Source: Bacteroidales bacterium
GTDB taxonomy: Bacteria > Bacteroidota > Bacteroidia > Bacteroidales > UBA932
Length of the DNA: 34,351 bases
Assembly: GCA_016284265.1 (NCBI GenBank)
Contig: JAEEOM010000106.1
Coordinates: 1-34,351, forward strand
Direction of reading: 5' to 3'
Made by a program: the position numbers and the translations under genes. Shown here piece by piece: positions 1 through 7,886 of the stretch; within the stretch, counting starts at the first letter, position 1, and the number at the start of each line of letters is the position of its first letter. A model generated the notes under the pieces. The model searched no databases. It saw only the letters and a program-made list of their open reading frames with translations, and was not told the origin of the DNA.

Positions 1-956
1 TTGCCCTTGTCGCTGAAATACATCTGCTCGATCTTGACATTGCCCACGCCTTGCGGGTCGTTTTCCTTGTCCTCGACCGGGATCCCGTCTTCCTTCAGTT
101 CCAGTACGAAATAGCGGTCCTCCCCTTTCACCTTCACCTTCATCAGGTAACGCATCATCGGTTCGGTGAGCGGATCCAGCCCTTCCACCGCATGCTCCTT
201 GTCAATGCGCGTGCCCATCCAGGTCTCCCCCAAATAGATCTCCTTCGGCTTGAAAGCCCGGCGGTAGCGGTCGCGGGCTGCCTGTCGGGCTTCGAAGGGA
301 TTCGGCGGATTGCCCAGAGCCTGGATACGGTTGGCCAGTTCGTCCATCGCCGCTTCCAACTGCTTGAGCGTGCCCGTGTAGAGTTTCGCCTGGAACATGG
401 CGGAACTGAAGGCCTCCTTGTCATCCCAGCCGACCGCTTCGGAAGCGTCGAACATAAGCAACTCGACGTTGGAGAGGCTGTTGAGATAGCTTTCCCGCGC
501 CACGATGAACTGGCTCAGGAGCGGCGTGAGTTTGTTCATATAGTCGATGATTTCCTGGCTCGGATTGTTGAAGAGTGGCGCCCACATCTTCATGAACTGC
601 TCCGCATCCTTCTCGCTCATCTCGCCGTAAATGATACGCAGGCTTTCGAAAGCCACGGAAACGGCCATGTTGTAGTCGATCATCGCGATCTTATTCACGT
701 CAGGCAGCGGAGCCGGAATGACGGCCTTGACGCCGTCCGGCAACTTGACCGGTTCAGCGGAAACCTTTTCCCACGGCGTGCCGTCGGTCTTCTGGTTTTC
801 CTTGGCGTACGGGTCGTCGGGATTGAACTTGACTTTGGCGACATTGGACGTCGGCAGTTTCAGGTTGAGTTTCTTCTTGTTTTGTGCCAGGGCCGGTATC
901 ACGGGAATCGCGAGAAGCGCCAGCAGCACGGACAATACGGGCAGGAGTCGTTTCAT
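1..956 (-). CDS. Secreted protein of unknown function, truncated by the window edge (3' end missing)
   Basis: Open minus-strand frame from ATG at 956 to the window edge without a stop (absent from the ORF track for that reason). Begins MKRLLPVLSVLLALLAIPVIPALAQNKKKLNLKLPTSNVAKVKFNPDDPYAKENQ, a clear signal peptide. Preceded by a TAACTTTG promoter motif on the minus strand. Confidence 0.8.
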   Translation of the reverse strand, partial: MKRLLPVLSVLLALLAIPVIPALAQNKKKLNLKLPTSNVAKVKFNPDDPYAKENQKTDGTPWEKVSAEPVKLPDGVKAVIPAPLPDVNKIAMIDYNMAVSVAFESLRIIYGEMSEKDAEQFMKMWAPLFNNPSQEIIDYMNKLTPLLSQFIVARESYLNSLSNVELLMFDASEAVGWDDKEAFSSAMFQAKLYTGTLKQLEAAMDELANRIQALGNPPNPFEARQAARDRYRRAFKPKEIYLGETWMGTRIDKEHAVEGLDPLTEPMMRYLMKVKVKGEDRYFVLELKEDGIPVEDKENDPQGVGNVKIEQMYFSDKG

Positions 957-982
957 GGCTATTGATCGAGGGTATAGTTTCT

Positions 983-990
983 CAAAGTTA
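983..990 (-). promoter_or_regulatory. Bacteroidota-type -7 motif (TAACTTTG) for the 1-956 gene
   Basis: CAAAGTTA on + equals TAACTTTG on -, matching TAnnTTTG, 27 nt upstream of the ATG. Confidence 0.55.
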
Positions 991-991
991 C

Positions 992-1023
992 AAAAAAAAG
1001 ATATTCAACGAATTGAATATCTT
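992..1023 (-). terminator. Rho-independent terminator of the polyamine transport operon
   Basis: Perfect 11-bp stem AAGATATTCAA/TTGAATATCTT (998-1008/1013-1023), loop TTCG on the minus strand, followed by a T-run on that strand; lies just downstream of the potD-like stop. Confidence 0.85.
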
Positions 1024-1045
1024 CTTTTCAGGTGACAAAAGAGAA

Positions 1046-2338
1046 CTATCTGCGCGTCTTTTTGCGGCGGCGCTTTTTGCTTTTGTTGCTGAAGAGGATG
1101 GCAGCGATGATAGCCAGGACGGCCAGCGCGATGATGACATAGGTCAGGCTGCTGGCATTGTCACCCTTGATGCGCGACCACATGGCCAGCAGTTTGTCGG
1201 TATCCTTGCCCCAGTCATGCTCCAGCGCGCAGCGGTCGATGACCGACTTGTCCGGATACAGTACCGGATTGACACGCACGGCGGCGGCTTCCGGACCGAA
1301 GAAATAACTCAGGTCGATAGGATCCCACTCTTCGTCGATCTGGGATTCGAGCACTTCGAAAGCGCCGTTCGCCGATACATAGCCTGTTCCATCCATGTTG
1401 CGGATGGCGATGTCCGGACGGCACATGTAATCGATGAAGTAGGTGGCAGCCTTGATGTTCTTCGCGTACTTGGGAATCACCCAGCCGTCGAACCAGACCG
1501 TACTTCCCTCTTCCGGTACAATATAGTCGAGTGAGACGCCCACTTCGGCGGCTTCCTCAATGGCCCAGACTGCATCGCCGCTCCAGTTGAGCGATACGAC
1601 GCCGCGGCCCTTGGTCATCTGGTCCTTGCCGAAATCGGCCTCCCAGCCCAGCACGCCGTCTTTCACCTGCTTGAGATAATTCTCTACGGCAGCGATGGAT
1701 TCGTCGGATGAATCCTGCATCAGTTCCTGCAACGTTACGCTGCCTTCCTTCAGCTCTTTCTGCTTGAGGTAGATCAGCACCGGACCGTACACGTCACGCG
1801 GTGCGTCTTTGATCAGCACTTGGCCGGCAAATTTCGGGTTGCGTATGATGTCCCAAGTTCCGGCTTCCTCGACGGTCACTTTTTCCGTGTTGTAGATGAT
1901 GCCTGTGGTGCCCCACATATAGGCCACGGAATATTGGTTGGCGTCGATTTTCGGGTTGATGTCACGAAAGACCTGGCGGATGTACGGTGAGGTGTTCTTG
2001 TCGATATAGTTGATCTCCTCCGGAATCGAGGCGAAGTCCAGCGGAAGGAGCAACCCCTCATTGAGCATCCGTTCGATGATGTAGTCGGACGGGCAGACCA
2101 CGTCATAATCCTCGCGGCCTTTCTCGATCTTCGAGAGCATCGTCTCGTTGATGTCGAAGGTCTGATACACGATCTTGACCGTTTCGCCGGTCTGTTCCTG
2201 GTACCAGGATTCAAAATCGGACAGGACAGATTCATCGATGTAATCGGACCAGTTGTACACCTTCAGGATCTGGTCGCGATTGGAGCTGCACGAAAGCAGG
2301 ACGGCGGAGAGTGCCGCCAGGATCAGGAATTTCTTCAT
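1046..2338 (-). CDS. potD: Spermidine/putrescine ABC transporter substrate-binding lipoprotein
   Basis: Lipobox LLSCSS, periplasmic polyamine-binding type sequence (LKVYNWSDYIDESVLSDFE), in operon with two permeases and an ATPase. C-terminus carries a TM segment and basic tail. Confidence 0.88.
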   Translation of the reverse strand: MKKFLILAALSAVLLSCSSNRDQILKVYNWSDYIDESVLSDFESWYQEQTGETVKIVYQTFDINETMLSKIEKGREDYDVVCPSDYIIERMLNEGLLLPLDFASIPEEINYIDKNTSPYIRQVFRDINPKIDANQYSVAYMWGTTGIIYNTEKVTVEEAGTWDIIRNPKFAGQVLIKDAPRDVYGPVLIYLKQKELKEGSVTLQELMQDSSDESIAAVENYLKQVKDGVLGWEADFGKDQMTKGRGVVSLNWSGDAVWAIEEAAEVGVSLDYIVPEEGSTVWFDGWVIPKYAKNIKAATYFIDYMCRPDIAIRNMDGTGYVSANGAFEVLESQIDEEWDPIDLSYFFGPEAAAVRVNPVLYPDKSVIDRCALEHDWGKDTDKLLAMWSRIKGDNASSLTYVIIALAVLAIIAAILFSNKSKKRRRKKTRR

Positions 2339-3147
2339 TTCTTGAGATTATTGGCTTCTTGTTTGGATTGACGGACGTTGATCACCAGCAGTACGATCAG
2401 GATGATGACGAAAATGATGCTCATCAAAGGTTTGAGTTCAGGCGTCAAGCCTCCTTTGCGTGCGTCGGCATAGATGTAGGTCGAGAGCGTGTCGAGCCCG
2501 ATGGTCCCGCGGGTGAAGAAAGTGACCGCAAAGTCATCGAGACTCATGGTAAACGACAGGATGAATCCGGAGACCATGCCGGGCCGCAGGGCCGGCACCA
2601 TCACCTTGCGCAGAGCCTGCGCGGGCGTGGCGCCCAGGTCGAGGGCCGCTTCGTAAATATTGGGGTTCATCTGGCGCAGCTTGGGCATTACGTTGAGCAC
2701 GACGTAGGGTGTGCAGAAGGTGATATGCGCCAGGATGACGGTCAGATAGCCCTGGGATATGCCCAGAAATACGAACAGCAGGAAGAGCGACACACCCGTG
2801 ATGACATCCGGGTTGATCATGGGAATGTTGTTCAGGAACGTCATGGTCTGCCGCTTGCGGCCGCGCAGGTTGTAGATGCCGATGGCCGCAATCGTGCCCA
2901 GGATCGTGGCTACAATGGACGCGGCGAGGGCGATCAGCAACGTATTCTTGACGGCGGCCAGCAGCCCCGAGGAGTTCTGCATGCTGCCGTTGAACAGATT
3001 CTCATAGAGTTGCGTCGAGAAGCCTGTCCAGTTGCCCAGCGACTTGGCCTCTGTAAATGAGAAAATCACGATGAAGGCGATCGGGGCATAGAGGATCACC
3101 AGCACAAGCCACAGATAGGCTTTGGCAAAAAACTTCTTCGTGTTCAT
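2335..3147 (-). CDS. potC: Spermidine/putrescine ABC transporter permease
   Basis: Multi-TM permease with EAA-type loop (YEAALDLGATPAQALRKVMVPALRPGMVSGFILSFTMSLDDFAVTFF); overlaps neighbours by a few nt. Confidence 0.9.
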   Translation of the reverse strand: MNTKKFFAKAYLWLVLVILYAPIAFIVIFSFTEAKSLGNWTGFSTQLYENLFNGSMQNSSGLLAAVKNTLLIALAASIVATILGTIAAIGIYNLRGRKRQTMTFLNNIPMINPDVITGVSLFLLFVFLGISQGYLTVILAHITFCTPYVVLNVMPKLRQMNPNIYEAALDLGATPAQALRKVMVPALRPGMVSGFILSFTMSLDDFAVTFFTRGTIGLDTLSTYIYADARKGGLTPELKPLMSIIFVIILIVLLVINVRQSKQEANNLKK

Positions 3148-3920
3148 CAGATGAGGGCCCCACTGGTTTCCTCCTGCTTGTCATCGCCTTGCAAGAGTGT
3201 AGTGATCAAAATGATGAGGAGCATGATGAGCGAAAGGGCCGCACCGTAGTTCCACATCGAGTTGTTGATGTTTTCCTGGATGATCGTACCGAAGAGCTTG
3301 ATCTTGTTGTTGGTCAGGAACTCCGAGATGGCAAAGGTGGAGACGGTGGGCATGAAGACCATCATCACGCCGCTCCATACGCCCGGCATCGACAGGGGCA
3401 GTGTCACCTTGCGGAACACCTGGCCCGGTGTAGCGCCCAGGTCCTGCGCCGCCTCGGCGTACGACTTGTCCATCTTCTTGAGCTGGTTGTAAATCGGGTA
3501 GATCATGAACGGCAGGTAGTCGTAGCACATACCGAAAAGCAGCGTCCCCTTCCCCAGTGGTACGCCCGCCATGCTGAAGAGCTCCGCCGTGGCCAGCGTA
3601 CGCATGAGCGCGTTGACCCACATGGGCAGGATGAACAGCACGACGGTCACGGCACTCCGGTTGAGCTTGTTGTCCGCCAGGATGTATGCCGTAGGATAGC
3701 CGATCAGGATGCAGAGCAGGGTGTTTTCGATGGCCACCTCGATGGAGAGCGCGAAGGTGCTCAGCGCATCCTTGTCGGTGAAGAACTTCGTGATGTTGGC
3801 AAACGTGAAGTGGCCGGATCCGTCCTGCAGCGCATAGAGCAGGATCATCACCAGCGGCAGCACCACGAAGAGCACCATGAAGATGAAATAGGGCAACGCC
3901 CAGCTCGAGCGCTTATTCAT
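3147..3920 (-). CDS. potB: Spermidine/putrescine ABC transporter permease
   Basis: Multi-TM permease with EAA loop ([31 protein letters not shown]); operon context. Confidence 0.9.
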   Translation of the reverse strand: MNKRSSWALPYFIFMVLFVVLPLVMILLYALQDGSGHFTFANITKFFTDKDALSTFALSIEVAIENTLLCILIGYPTAYILADNKLNRSAVTVVLFILPMWVNALMRTLATAELFSMAGVPLGKGTLLFGMCYDYLPFMIYPIYNQLKKMDKSYAEAAQDLGATPGQVFRKVTLPLSMPGVWSGVMMVFMPTVSTFAISEFLTNNKIKLFGTIIQENINNSMWNYGAALSLIMLLIILITTLLQGDDKQEETSGALI

Positions 3921-5310
3921 GGACCGTCACGGGTTTGGAGAGTTGGATATCTTCGGGAAGGATCTTGATGCCGACAAAGTCGCCCTTGTCCCAGATGTCG
4001 TTGGTATCGACCCAGATGTTCTCGCCTGCTTCGGTCTTCACAGTCAGGTGGTAGTGGTCGCCCATGTAGAGAATGAAGACCACGTTGCCGGTCAGGTCGG
4101 CTTCTTCCTCATGGTCGAGCAGGTCCACTTTCTCGAAACGGATGGTCGCTACGACCTCGTCGCCGGTCTGGAAACCGGTGGTGTCGCAGTTGAATTCCGT
4201 ATCGAGGAACTCGACCTTCCCTTCCCCGGTCACCTTGCCGGCGTAGGTATTGGCCTCTCGTTCTTTCTTCATCACCTGGATGTCGTCGGGATCGATATAG
4301 AGCATCACCTCGCTGCCTACCGGATAAGGATCGTAGTCCTGGATCATGAGTTCATAACCGGTATCGGTGTCAACCCACATCTCGTAGTGTACACCCTTGA
4401 AGATGCAGGAATTGACTTTCGCTTTGAACTGGCATTTGGCCGGATCGGTGGTAAAATAAATGTCTTCGGGACGAACGACCACATCGACTTTTACGTCTTC
4501 GCCGAAACCTTCGTCCACGCAGTCGAACTCGTGTTTGATGAACGCCACGCGCCGGTCGCGGATCATGCGGCCTTTGAGGATGTTGCTTTCCCCGATGAAA
4601 TCAGCCACAAAAGCGTTGACGGGTTCGTTGTAGATGTCGATGGGCGTGCCGATCTGCTGGATCTTGCCCTCATTCATCACGACAATGGTGTCGGAGAGCG
4701 TCAGGGCCTCTTCCTGGTCGTGCGTCACGTAGATGAAGGTAATGCCCAATTTCTTGTGCATCTCTTTCAACTCGATCTGCATGTCCTTGCGCATTTTCAA
4801 GTCAAGTGCGGCGAGCGGCTCGTCGAGGAGCAGCACGCGCGGCTGGTTGATCAACGCCCGGGCGATAGCCACGCGCTGCTGCTGACCCCCGGAGAGACTT
4901 TCCACGTCGCGGTCTTCATAGTCCGACATGCTCACAAGCTTAAGCACTTTCTTCACGCGTTTCTCGATCTCGTCTTCCGGCACTTTCTGGAGCTTGAGAC
5001 CGAAGGCGACGTTGTCATACACGTCGAGGTGCGGGAAGAGTGCATAGCGCTGGAAAACCGTGTTGAGTTTGCGCTGGTACGGCGGTACGTCATTGATGAC
5101 CTTGCCTTCCATGGTGACAGTACCCTCGTCGGGCTTGCCGAAGCCGGCAATCAGGCGCAGCATGGTGGTTTTGCCGCAGCCCGAAGGGCCGAGGAAAGTC
5201 ATGAATTCGCCGCGTTTCACATAGAAAGAGATGTCATCGAGCACCTTCTTGTCACCGAACGACTTGGAGATATGGTCCAGCCGGATGATGATGTCTTTTT
5301 CTTCTGCCAT
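3913..5310 (-). CDS. potA: Spermidine/putrescine ABC transporter ATP-binding protein with extended TOBE-like C-terminus
   Basis: Walker [10 protein letters not shown], signature [15 protein letters not shown], Walker [14 protein letters not shown]; ~465 aa with two TOBE-like segments. Confidence 0.92.
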   Translation of the reverse strand: MAEEKDIIIRLDHISKSFGDKKVLDDISFYVKRGEFMTFLGPSGCGKTTMLRLIAGFGKPDEGTVTMEGKVINDVPPYQRKLNTVFQRYALFPHLDVYDNVAFGLKLQKVPEDEIEKRVKKVLKLVSMSDYEDRDVESLSGGQQQRVAIARALINQPRVLLLDEPLAALDLKMRKDMQIELKEMHKKLGITFIYVTHDQEEALTLSDTIVVMNEGKIQQIGTPIDIYNEPVNAFVADFIGESNILKGRMIRDRRVAFIKHEFDCVDEGFGEDVKVDVVVRPEDIYFTTDPAKCQFKAKVNSCIFKGVHYEMWVDTDTGYELMIQDYDPYPVGSEVMLYIDPDDIQVMKKEREANTYAGKVTGEGKVEFLDTEFNCDTTGFQTGDEVVATIRFEKVDLLDHEEEADLTGNVVFILYMGDHYHLTVKTEAGENIWVDTNDIWDKGDFVGIKILPEDIQLSKPVTVHE

Positions 5311-5325
5311 GTCAGGGAGCGGGGC

Positions 5326-6351
5326 TTAGAACAGGTTGAATTCGAAGAAATAGGTAGCGCCCAGCGAGAAGTAGCCATCGATCCAGCGGCGGACGATGTC
5401 GCCTGTCAGGTCGCTGGAGACGGAGGGCGCGGCCATCGCGTGGATGCGCAGGTCGTGGCTGTCACGAAGCGGGTACCAGTTGCAGAGGAGGCCGCCATAG
5501 AAATGACCGCCGGCCGACACCTCTTCCCAGTCGGTACCGAGCCATTCATAACCCAGTTTGGCCGACAGTTCCACTTTGTCCGATACGGCAGCGTCCAGCT
5601 GCAGCGAACCCGAGCGGAGGAAACTGGTCAGATTGATGTCCGTCTTGAGCGAAAGTGCATCAGACACGGCGAGCTTGGCGCCCAGGGCGCCGATCCAGCC
5701 CCATGAACCGGAATGGGTGACCGAACCCATCAGGGAGACGGTTTCTCCTTCCCAGAATGTATTGAAGGTATATGCGTAATTACCCAGGTCCGTCGTCTCG
5801 AAGAAACGGTACATAAGCGGGTCGGTGGTCATCTGCAGCGACACCGTGAGGGTCTCGTCTTCGTTCTGCCATCCGAATCGTCCGCTCCACTGATAGACCT
5901 GCAGGGTGTTCCAGAGCATGGAATTCAGCTGCCAATGGGAATCATAATCATATTCTTCGATTTCGAAATTGGCGATCCGCATGTAGTCTTTTCCGGCCGA
6001 GATGAAGAAATTGCCCATCTTGAGTGTCAGATTGGCCCAGTCCACCCAGTTGGCACTGCCGGCCCGCCAGGTATTGCGATACAAGTCGGCCGTATCGTCA
6101 AAATCCGTGCAGAAGGAGAACCAGTGGTTGCAGACGGAGAACGACAGGTTCCGCGTGATATTTCCCTCGAACAAGGTATAGAGGGAAGTCGTTCCCAGGT
6201 CGAAACTCCATTCGCCGCCGGCATTGTAGGCAGGATCCAGGTCAAGGCGGGGTACAATAAGCAACGTGCCCTCCGACTGTGGTTCATCATCTTGCGCAAA
6301 CACTGCGCACGAAACCAGAAGGAAGGCAAACAAAACAAACAATCTTTTCAT
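5326..6351 (-). CDS. Predicted outer-membrane beta-barrel protein, first large gene of the pot operon
   Basis: Signal peptide MKRLFVLFAFLLVSCAVFAQ, alternating aromatic/polar strands, C-terminal Phe (YFFEFNLF). Confidence 0.7.
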   Translation of the reverse strand: MKRLFVLFAFLLVSCAVFAQDDEPQSEGTLLIVPRLDLDPAYNAGGEWSFDLGTTSLYTLFEGNITRNLSFSVCNHWFSFCTDFDDTADLYRNTWRAGSANWVDWANLTLKMGNFFISAGKDYMRIANFEIEEYDYDSHWQLNSMLWNTLQVYQWSGRFGWQNEDETLTVSLQMTTDPLMYRFFETTDLGNYAYTFNTFWEGETVSLMGSVTHSGSWGWIGALGAKLAVSDALSLKTDINLTSFLRSGSLQLDAAVSDKVELSAKLGYEWLGTDWEEVSAGGHFYGGLLCNWYPLRDSHDLRIHAMAAPSVSSDLTGDIVRRWIDGYFSLGATYFFEFNLF

Positions 6352-6363
6352 CGAAAATTTGAA

Positions 6364-6474
6364 TTATTTGGATTGGACGAAACCGGTTCCCAACGGCACC
6401 AGGCCGCGCCCCGTCACGCAGTAGAGCGGGTCGAAAGAGCTGGAATAGCCGTTGGAATAAAGAAAGTTCTTCAT
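6364..6474 (-). CDS. Candidate 36-aa leader ORF (MKNFLYSNGYSSSFDPLYCVTGRGLVPLGTGFVQSK)
   Basis: ATG at 6474, TAA at 6366-6364, 12 nt upstream of the beta-barrel ATG; sits right behind a TATCTTTG promoter motif; fills the gap between promoter and operon. Confidence 0.45.
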   Translation of the reverse strand: MKNFLYSNGYSSSFDPLYCVTGRGLVPLGTGFVQSK

Positions 6475-6490
6475 GGCCGGATTAATGGCG

Positions 6491-6498
6491 CAAAGATA
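6491..6498 (-). promoter_or_regulatory. -7 motif TATCTTTG for the pot operon
   Basis: CAAAGATA on +; matches TAnnTTTG, 16 nt upstream of the leader ATG. Confidence 0.6.
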
Positions 6499-6509
6499 GA
6501 AAATTAATG

Positions 6510-6517
6510 TAACTTTG
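6510..6517 (+). promoter_or_regulatory. -7 motif TAACTTTG for the AtoE-like gene
   Basis: TAnnTTTG match 19 nt upstream of ATG 6537; divergent from the motif at 6491. Confidence 0.6.
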
Positions 6518-6536
6518 TACACCAAAAACCGAGGCA

Positions 6537-7886
6537 ATGTTTCAAAAAATCATCCGGGGTTGTGTCAAGCTCGTCCAACGCTATCTTCCCGAACCTTTTA
6601 TCTTCGCCATCATCCTGACTGTCGTCGCTTTCGTGGTCGCCATGCCGGTCTGTCGCCAGACTCCGCTCGAAGTGGTGGAACACTGGGGCAACGGTGTATG
6701 GTCCCTCCTGGCCTTCGCCATGCAGATGGCTCTTGTCCTGGTGTGCGGTTCTGCGCTGGCTGCCGCTCCCGTCGTCAAGAAAGGGATCAGTGCGCTGGCC
6801 TCACTGCCCAAGACACCGGCTGGCGCCATCGCCCTCGTCACGGGCATTTCCGCCGTGGCCTGCTGGCTCAATTGGGGTTTCGGCCTGATTGTCGGCGTGA
6901 TCTTCGCCAAGGAGATTGCCCGCAAGCTCCGCGGCGTGGACTACCGGCTCTTGATTGCCTCAGCCTACAGCGGCTTCGTGGTCTGGCATGCCGGCATCTC
7001 GGGCTCTATTCCGTTGACGATGGCCACGCCGGGCGCCGGCCTGAAAGAAATCACCCGTGGCGCTTTGTCGAATCCGGTGCCCATCTCCGCTACGGTGCTG
7101 GACCCGCATAACCTGGTTATGGTGGCGTTGGTCATTACCGCACTGGTACTGGTGAATTCGCTGATGCATCCCAAAGGCCCGCAGGTAATTACCGTGGATC
7201 CGGCCCTGCTGGTGGAGGATGATCCCAAACCGGTTGAGAAACCCGATACCCCCGCAGAAAAAATGGAAAACAGCCGTCTCCTGAGTTGGGTCATCGCATT
7301 GCTCGGACTCTCTTTCGTCGTGATCAAGCTCTTTTTCCGGGGCGGTTCGCTCGACCTGAACACCGTCATTCTGATTTTCCTGTTCCTGGGTGTGATTCTG
7401 CACAAGACCCCGCTCGCCTACGTGAACGCTTTTACCAAATCCGCTTCCGGTGCAGCGGGCATCCTGCTTCAGTTCCCCTTCTATGCCGGAATCATGGGCA
7501 TCCTCATGGGAGTGGGAAAATCGGGCATCTGCCTCGGCACGGTTATCAGCGACGCTTTCATCAATATATCCACGCCCGTCTCCTATCCGTTGTTTACGTT
7601 CCTGTGTGCCGCTGTCTTGAACATGTTTGTCCCTTCCGGTGGCGGACACTGGGCCATTCAGGCGCCCATCATGTTCACGGCGGGTGCCGATCTGGGGGTC
7701 GATCCTGGCCTGACCGGCATGGCGATTGCCTGGGGCGATGCATGGACCAATCTTATCCAGCCTTTCTGGGCCATTCCCGCGCTGGCCATCGCCAAGCTCA
7801 ACGCCAAGGATATCATGGGCTTCTGCCTCATCGACCTGTTTGTTTCCGGAGCCATCATATGCACAGGATTGCTTGTCTGGGCCTGA
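6537..7886 (+). CDS. Short-chain fatty acid transporter, AtoE family
   Basis: Polytopic protein MFQKIIRGCVKLVQRYLPEPFIFAIILTVVAF...GHWAIQAPIM typical of the AtoE/short-chain fatty acid transporter family. Confidence 0.85.
   Translation: MFQKIIRGCVKLVQRYLPEPFIFAIILTVVAFVVAMPVCRQTPLEVVEHWGNGVWSLLAFAMQMALVLVCGSALAAAPVVKKGISALASLPKTPAGAIALVTGISAVACWLNWGFGLIVGVIFAKEIARKLRGVDYRLLIASAYSGFVVWHAGISGSIPLTMATPGAGLKEITRGALSNPVPISATVLDPHNLVMVALVITALVLVNSLMHPKGPQVITVDPALLVEDDPKPVEKPDTPAEKMENSRLLSWVIALLGLSFVVIKLFFRGGSLDLNTVILIFLFLGVILHKTPLAYVNAFTKSASGAAGILLQFPFYAGIMGILMGVGKSGICLGTVISDAFINISTPVSYPLFTFLCAAVLNMFVPSGGGHWAIQAPIMFTAGADLGVDPGLTGMAIAWGDAWTNLIQPFWAIPALAIAKLNAKDIMGFCLIDLFVSGAIICTGLLVWA

Noticed and set aside
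3919-5706. 595-aa + strand ORF opposite potA and the beta-barrel gene
   Set aside because: Antisense shadow; potA motifs on the minus strand are unambiguous.
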